Positions 7,003-8,279 of a stretch of 8,279 nt of DNA are shown here, in pieces. The notes below the pieces were generated by a model. That model made no database searches. It worked only from the letters and a program-made list of their open reading frames with translations, and was not told the DNA's origin. How positions within the stretch are numbered: position 1 is the stretch's first letter; each line of letters starts with the position of its first letter. The position numbers and the translations under genes were made by a program. The DNA lies in assembly GCA_013816415.1 (NCBI GenBank), contig JACDEN010000095.1:1-8279 (forward strand). The letters are read 5' to 3'. This DNA comes from Planctomycetota bacterium. GTDB lineage: Bacteria > Planctomycetota > UBA11346.

Positions 7003-7536
7003 TTATCGGTCGGACACCAGGCCCGCCGTGGTCGGCGCGGGCTGGTGTTTCCTGAAGTTGAGGATGACGAGGATGACGAAGCCGCAGGTGATGCCGGCAT
7101 CGGCGATGTTGAAGGTCGGCCACGGATGGAAGGGCGCGACGCCGAGATCGACGTGGATGAAATCGCGCACCCCGCCGATCGTCCCGAAGCGGGCGAGCGC
7201 GCGGTCGATGCCATTGCCGAAGGCGCCGCCGAGGATCGCTCCGAACGCCAGGTTCTCCCACGCGCCGGCCGTGCGGAAATACCGCCACCACACCCAGCAC
7301 AGGACCGGGATCAGCACCACCGTGATCAGCGCGACCATCGCCGGCGCATCGCGGCCGATCGACCAGGCGACGCCCGGGTTCACCGCGCGTTCGATCCAGC
7401 CCGGCAGCGGAGCGTCGGCGGGCAGGGCGAAGAGCCACCATTTGGTCGCCTGATCGAGGACCAGCGTGGCCAGGGCGGCGGGAAGGAACCACAGCGGCCA
7501 CGCCATGAATGACGAGGGTGGAACTGCGGCAGGCAT
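7003..7536 (-). CDS. lspA: Lipoprotein signal peptidase (signal peptidase II)
   Basis: This inner-membrane aspartic peptidase removes the signal peptide from diacylglyceryl-prolipoproteins at the lipobox cysteine. The 177-residue product has the family's usual size and four hydrophobic segments (about 13-38, 65-86, 93-108 and 147-164). Diagnostic motifs are in order: LDQATKWW (27-34), NPGVAWS (53-59), GNGIDR (107-112) with catalytic D111, VRDFIHV (123-129) and FNIADAGI (142-149) with catalytic D146. I chose the ATG at 7536 because GGTGAGGA lies seven bases upstream. An ATG at 7554 and a GTG at 7563 are in frame but have poorer sites. The GTPase-pseudokinase gene follows after 15 bases, so the two are probably co-transcribed; whether they share a function is not known. 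Confidence 0.96.
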   Translation of the reverse strand: MPAAVPPSSFMAWPLWFLPAALATLVLDQATKWWLFALPADAPLPGWIERAVNPGVAWSIGRDAPAMVALITVVLIPVLCWVWWRYFRTAGAWENLAFGAILGGAFGNGIDRALARFGTIGGVRDFIHVDLGVAPFHPWPTFNIADAGITCGFVILVILNFRKHQPAPTTAGLVSDR

Positions 7537-7546
7537 GCCGCTGTCC

Positions 7547-7687
7547 TCACCCATGCGCAGCACCGGTCACCTGCGCCGAGATGACCACCGGCACCGGCGC
7601 GATCACGACCGGTCCGAGCCGGCGGAAAACGAGTCGCCGAGGCAACTTCCGGATCGCGATGGGCAGGTGACGCATACGCCGCAGCAT
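7547..7687 (-). CDS. Possible 46-residue leader peptide upstream of lspA
   Basis: An ATG at 7687 opens a 46-codon frame ending in TGA at 7549-7547. The product starts with a basic stretch (MLRRMRHLPIAIRKLPRRLV) and ends in a hydrophobic one (PVVIAPVPVVISAQVTG). Third positions are mostly G or C. The stop codon lies inside GGTGAGGA, the lspA Shine-Dalgarno sequence, so a ribosome ending here would be placed to start lspA. No strong ribosome binding site is seen before its own ATG, only GGGT. It could be a translation-coupling leader, a small membrane-active protein or a chance frame. The composition does not exclude chance. Confidence 0.3.
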   Translation of the reverse strand: MLRRMRHLPIAIRKLPRRLVFRRLGPVVIAPVPVVISAQVTGAAHG

Positions 7688-7828
7688 AGACCCGGAGCCG
7701 ACCCTGCAATTGCCATGTCTGGTCTCCGGCAACCTCCAGATGTGACGCGACCTACGCCGATGCGAGTGGGTGATCTGAGGGCCGGTCGCCAAGCTCGCCC
7801 GGCTTGCTTCGCGGTGCAGCAGGAAAGA
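7688..7828. other. Divergent intergenic region between lspA and argD
   Basis: Promoters for both the minus-strand lspA operon and plus-strand argD should lie here. The best minus-strand candidate is TTGCAG (7709-7704) with TATGCT (7688-7683), but the 15-base spacer is short and the second box overlaps the putative leader start. I see no convincing box for argD, no operator-like palindrome, and no riboswitch or T-box signature. Confidence 0.4.
7821..7828 (+). promoter_or_regulatory. Ribosome binding site of argD
   Basis: AGGA at 7821-7824, within GCAGGAAAGA, is four bases before the ATG at 7829. It supports that codon as the start, and the matching frame gives an ArgD N-terminus with a short extra extension. 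Confidence 0.7.
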
Positions 7829-8279
7829 ATGCTCACCCCTTCGGAGCCATCGGTGTCGACGCCATCCTCTGCCGCCCCGTCCTTCCTGGTCCAGAATTAC
7901 AGCCGTCAGGACGTGCGCTTCGTACGCGGCAGCGGCTGCAGTCTGTACGATGACCATGGTCGGCGCTACCTCGACGCCTTCGCCGGGGTCGCCGTCAGCT
8001 CGCTCGGCCATGCCCATCCGCGGCTGGTCGAGGCGATCGCCAAGCAGGCGGGACAGCTGATCCACGCCTCGAATCATTACGGCATCCCGCAGCAGGAGGC
8101 GCTCGCCAAGGCGATCGTCCAGTCGGGCTTTCCCGGACGCGTGCTATTCTGCAATTCCGGCACCGAGGCCAACGAGTGCGCCTACAAGGTCGTCCGTCTG
8201 TGGGGCAACCAGGTCCACGCCGGGCGCAAAACGCGCATCGTCGCCTTCGCGAACAGCTTCCACGGACGCACGCTGGGCG
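7829..8279 (+). CDS. argD: Acetylornithine aminotransferase, N-terminal part (3' end outside window)
   Basis: This is a class-III PLP-dependent aminotransferase. In arginine synthesis it exchanges the amino group between glutamate and N-acetylglutamate semialdehyde to give N-acetylornithine. About 150 residues are present. After an 18-residue Ser/Pro-rich extension the family pattern begins: NYSRQDVRFVRGSGC (23-37), LYDDHGRRYLDAFAGVAVSS (39-58), LGHAHPRL (59-66), the PLP-phosphate loop NSGTEANE (109-116) and FHGRTLG (144-150), where the window ends. The catalytic lysine lies further on and cannot be seen. NYSRQDV and GVAVSSLGH fit the acetylornithine/succinylornithine branch better than the GABA or ornithine aminotransferase branches, but substrate cannot be fixed from this part. 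It is transcribed away from lspA. Confidence 0.92.
   Translation, partial: MLTPSEPSVSTPSSAAPSFLVQNYSRQDVRFVRGSGCSLYDDHGRRYLDAFAGVAVSSLGHAHPRLVEAIAKQAGQLIHASNHYGIPQQEALAKAIVQSGFPGRVLFCNSGTEANECAYKVVRLWGNQVHAGRKTRIVAFANSFHGRTLG

Noticed and set aside
7561..7620. Repeated ACCGG motifs upstream of lspA as a possible operator
   Set aside because: Spacing is irregular, and ACCGG words are frequent throughout this GC-rich window; no symmetric site emerges.

Overview
This 8.3-kb window is GC-rich bacterial chromosome with a very strong G/C bias at third codon positions, which is why long spurious open frames lie antisense to most real genes. No gene fixes the phylum. The MglA-type GTPase joined to a kinase-like fold, a membrane anchor and a periplasmic sandwich domain, together with the style of LspA, points to Planctomycetota or a neighbouring deep lineage. 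That is inference from gene style, not from a marker gene. Both tRNA genes carry an encoded CCA end.

Layout, left to right. The 3' end of an unrecognised, probably exported protein (plus strand, cut by the left edge) is followed by tRNA-Cys(GCA) and a perfect 12-bp hairpin terminator at 495-523. Facing it on the minus strand are a doubtful small membrane-protein frame (404-688), a DUF6678-like protein (735-1076) and tRNA-Arg(TCT) (1131-1207). A short AT-richer spacer with an imperfect 16-bp inverted repeat follows, then a PIN-PhoH ATPase (1362-2690, minus).

The centre is one 4.2-kb minus-strand gene (2788-6987). It encodes a 1399-residue protein with, in order, an MglA-like small GTPase, a CxxC/CxxC zinc ribbon, a kinase fold lacking key catalytic residues, one transmembrane helix, a proline-rich stalk, a helical region and two beta-rich C-terminal domains. 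It starts 15 bases after the lspA stop, behind a strong ribosome binding site, so lspA (7003-7536) and this gene almost certainly form an operon. A 46-codon frame ends inside the lspA Shine-Dalgarno sequence. Divergent from these, argD (acetylornithine aminotransferase) begins at 7829 and runs off the right edge.

The housekeeping genes (lspA, argD, phoH-like, tRNAs) are ordinary. The unusual item is the membrane-anchored GTPase-pseudokinase: a possible transmembrane switch linking a periplasmic sensing or binding region to a cytoplasmic G protein. No MglB/roadblock partner gene lies in the window.
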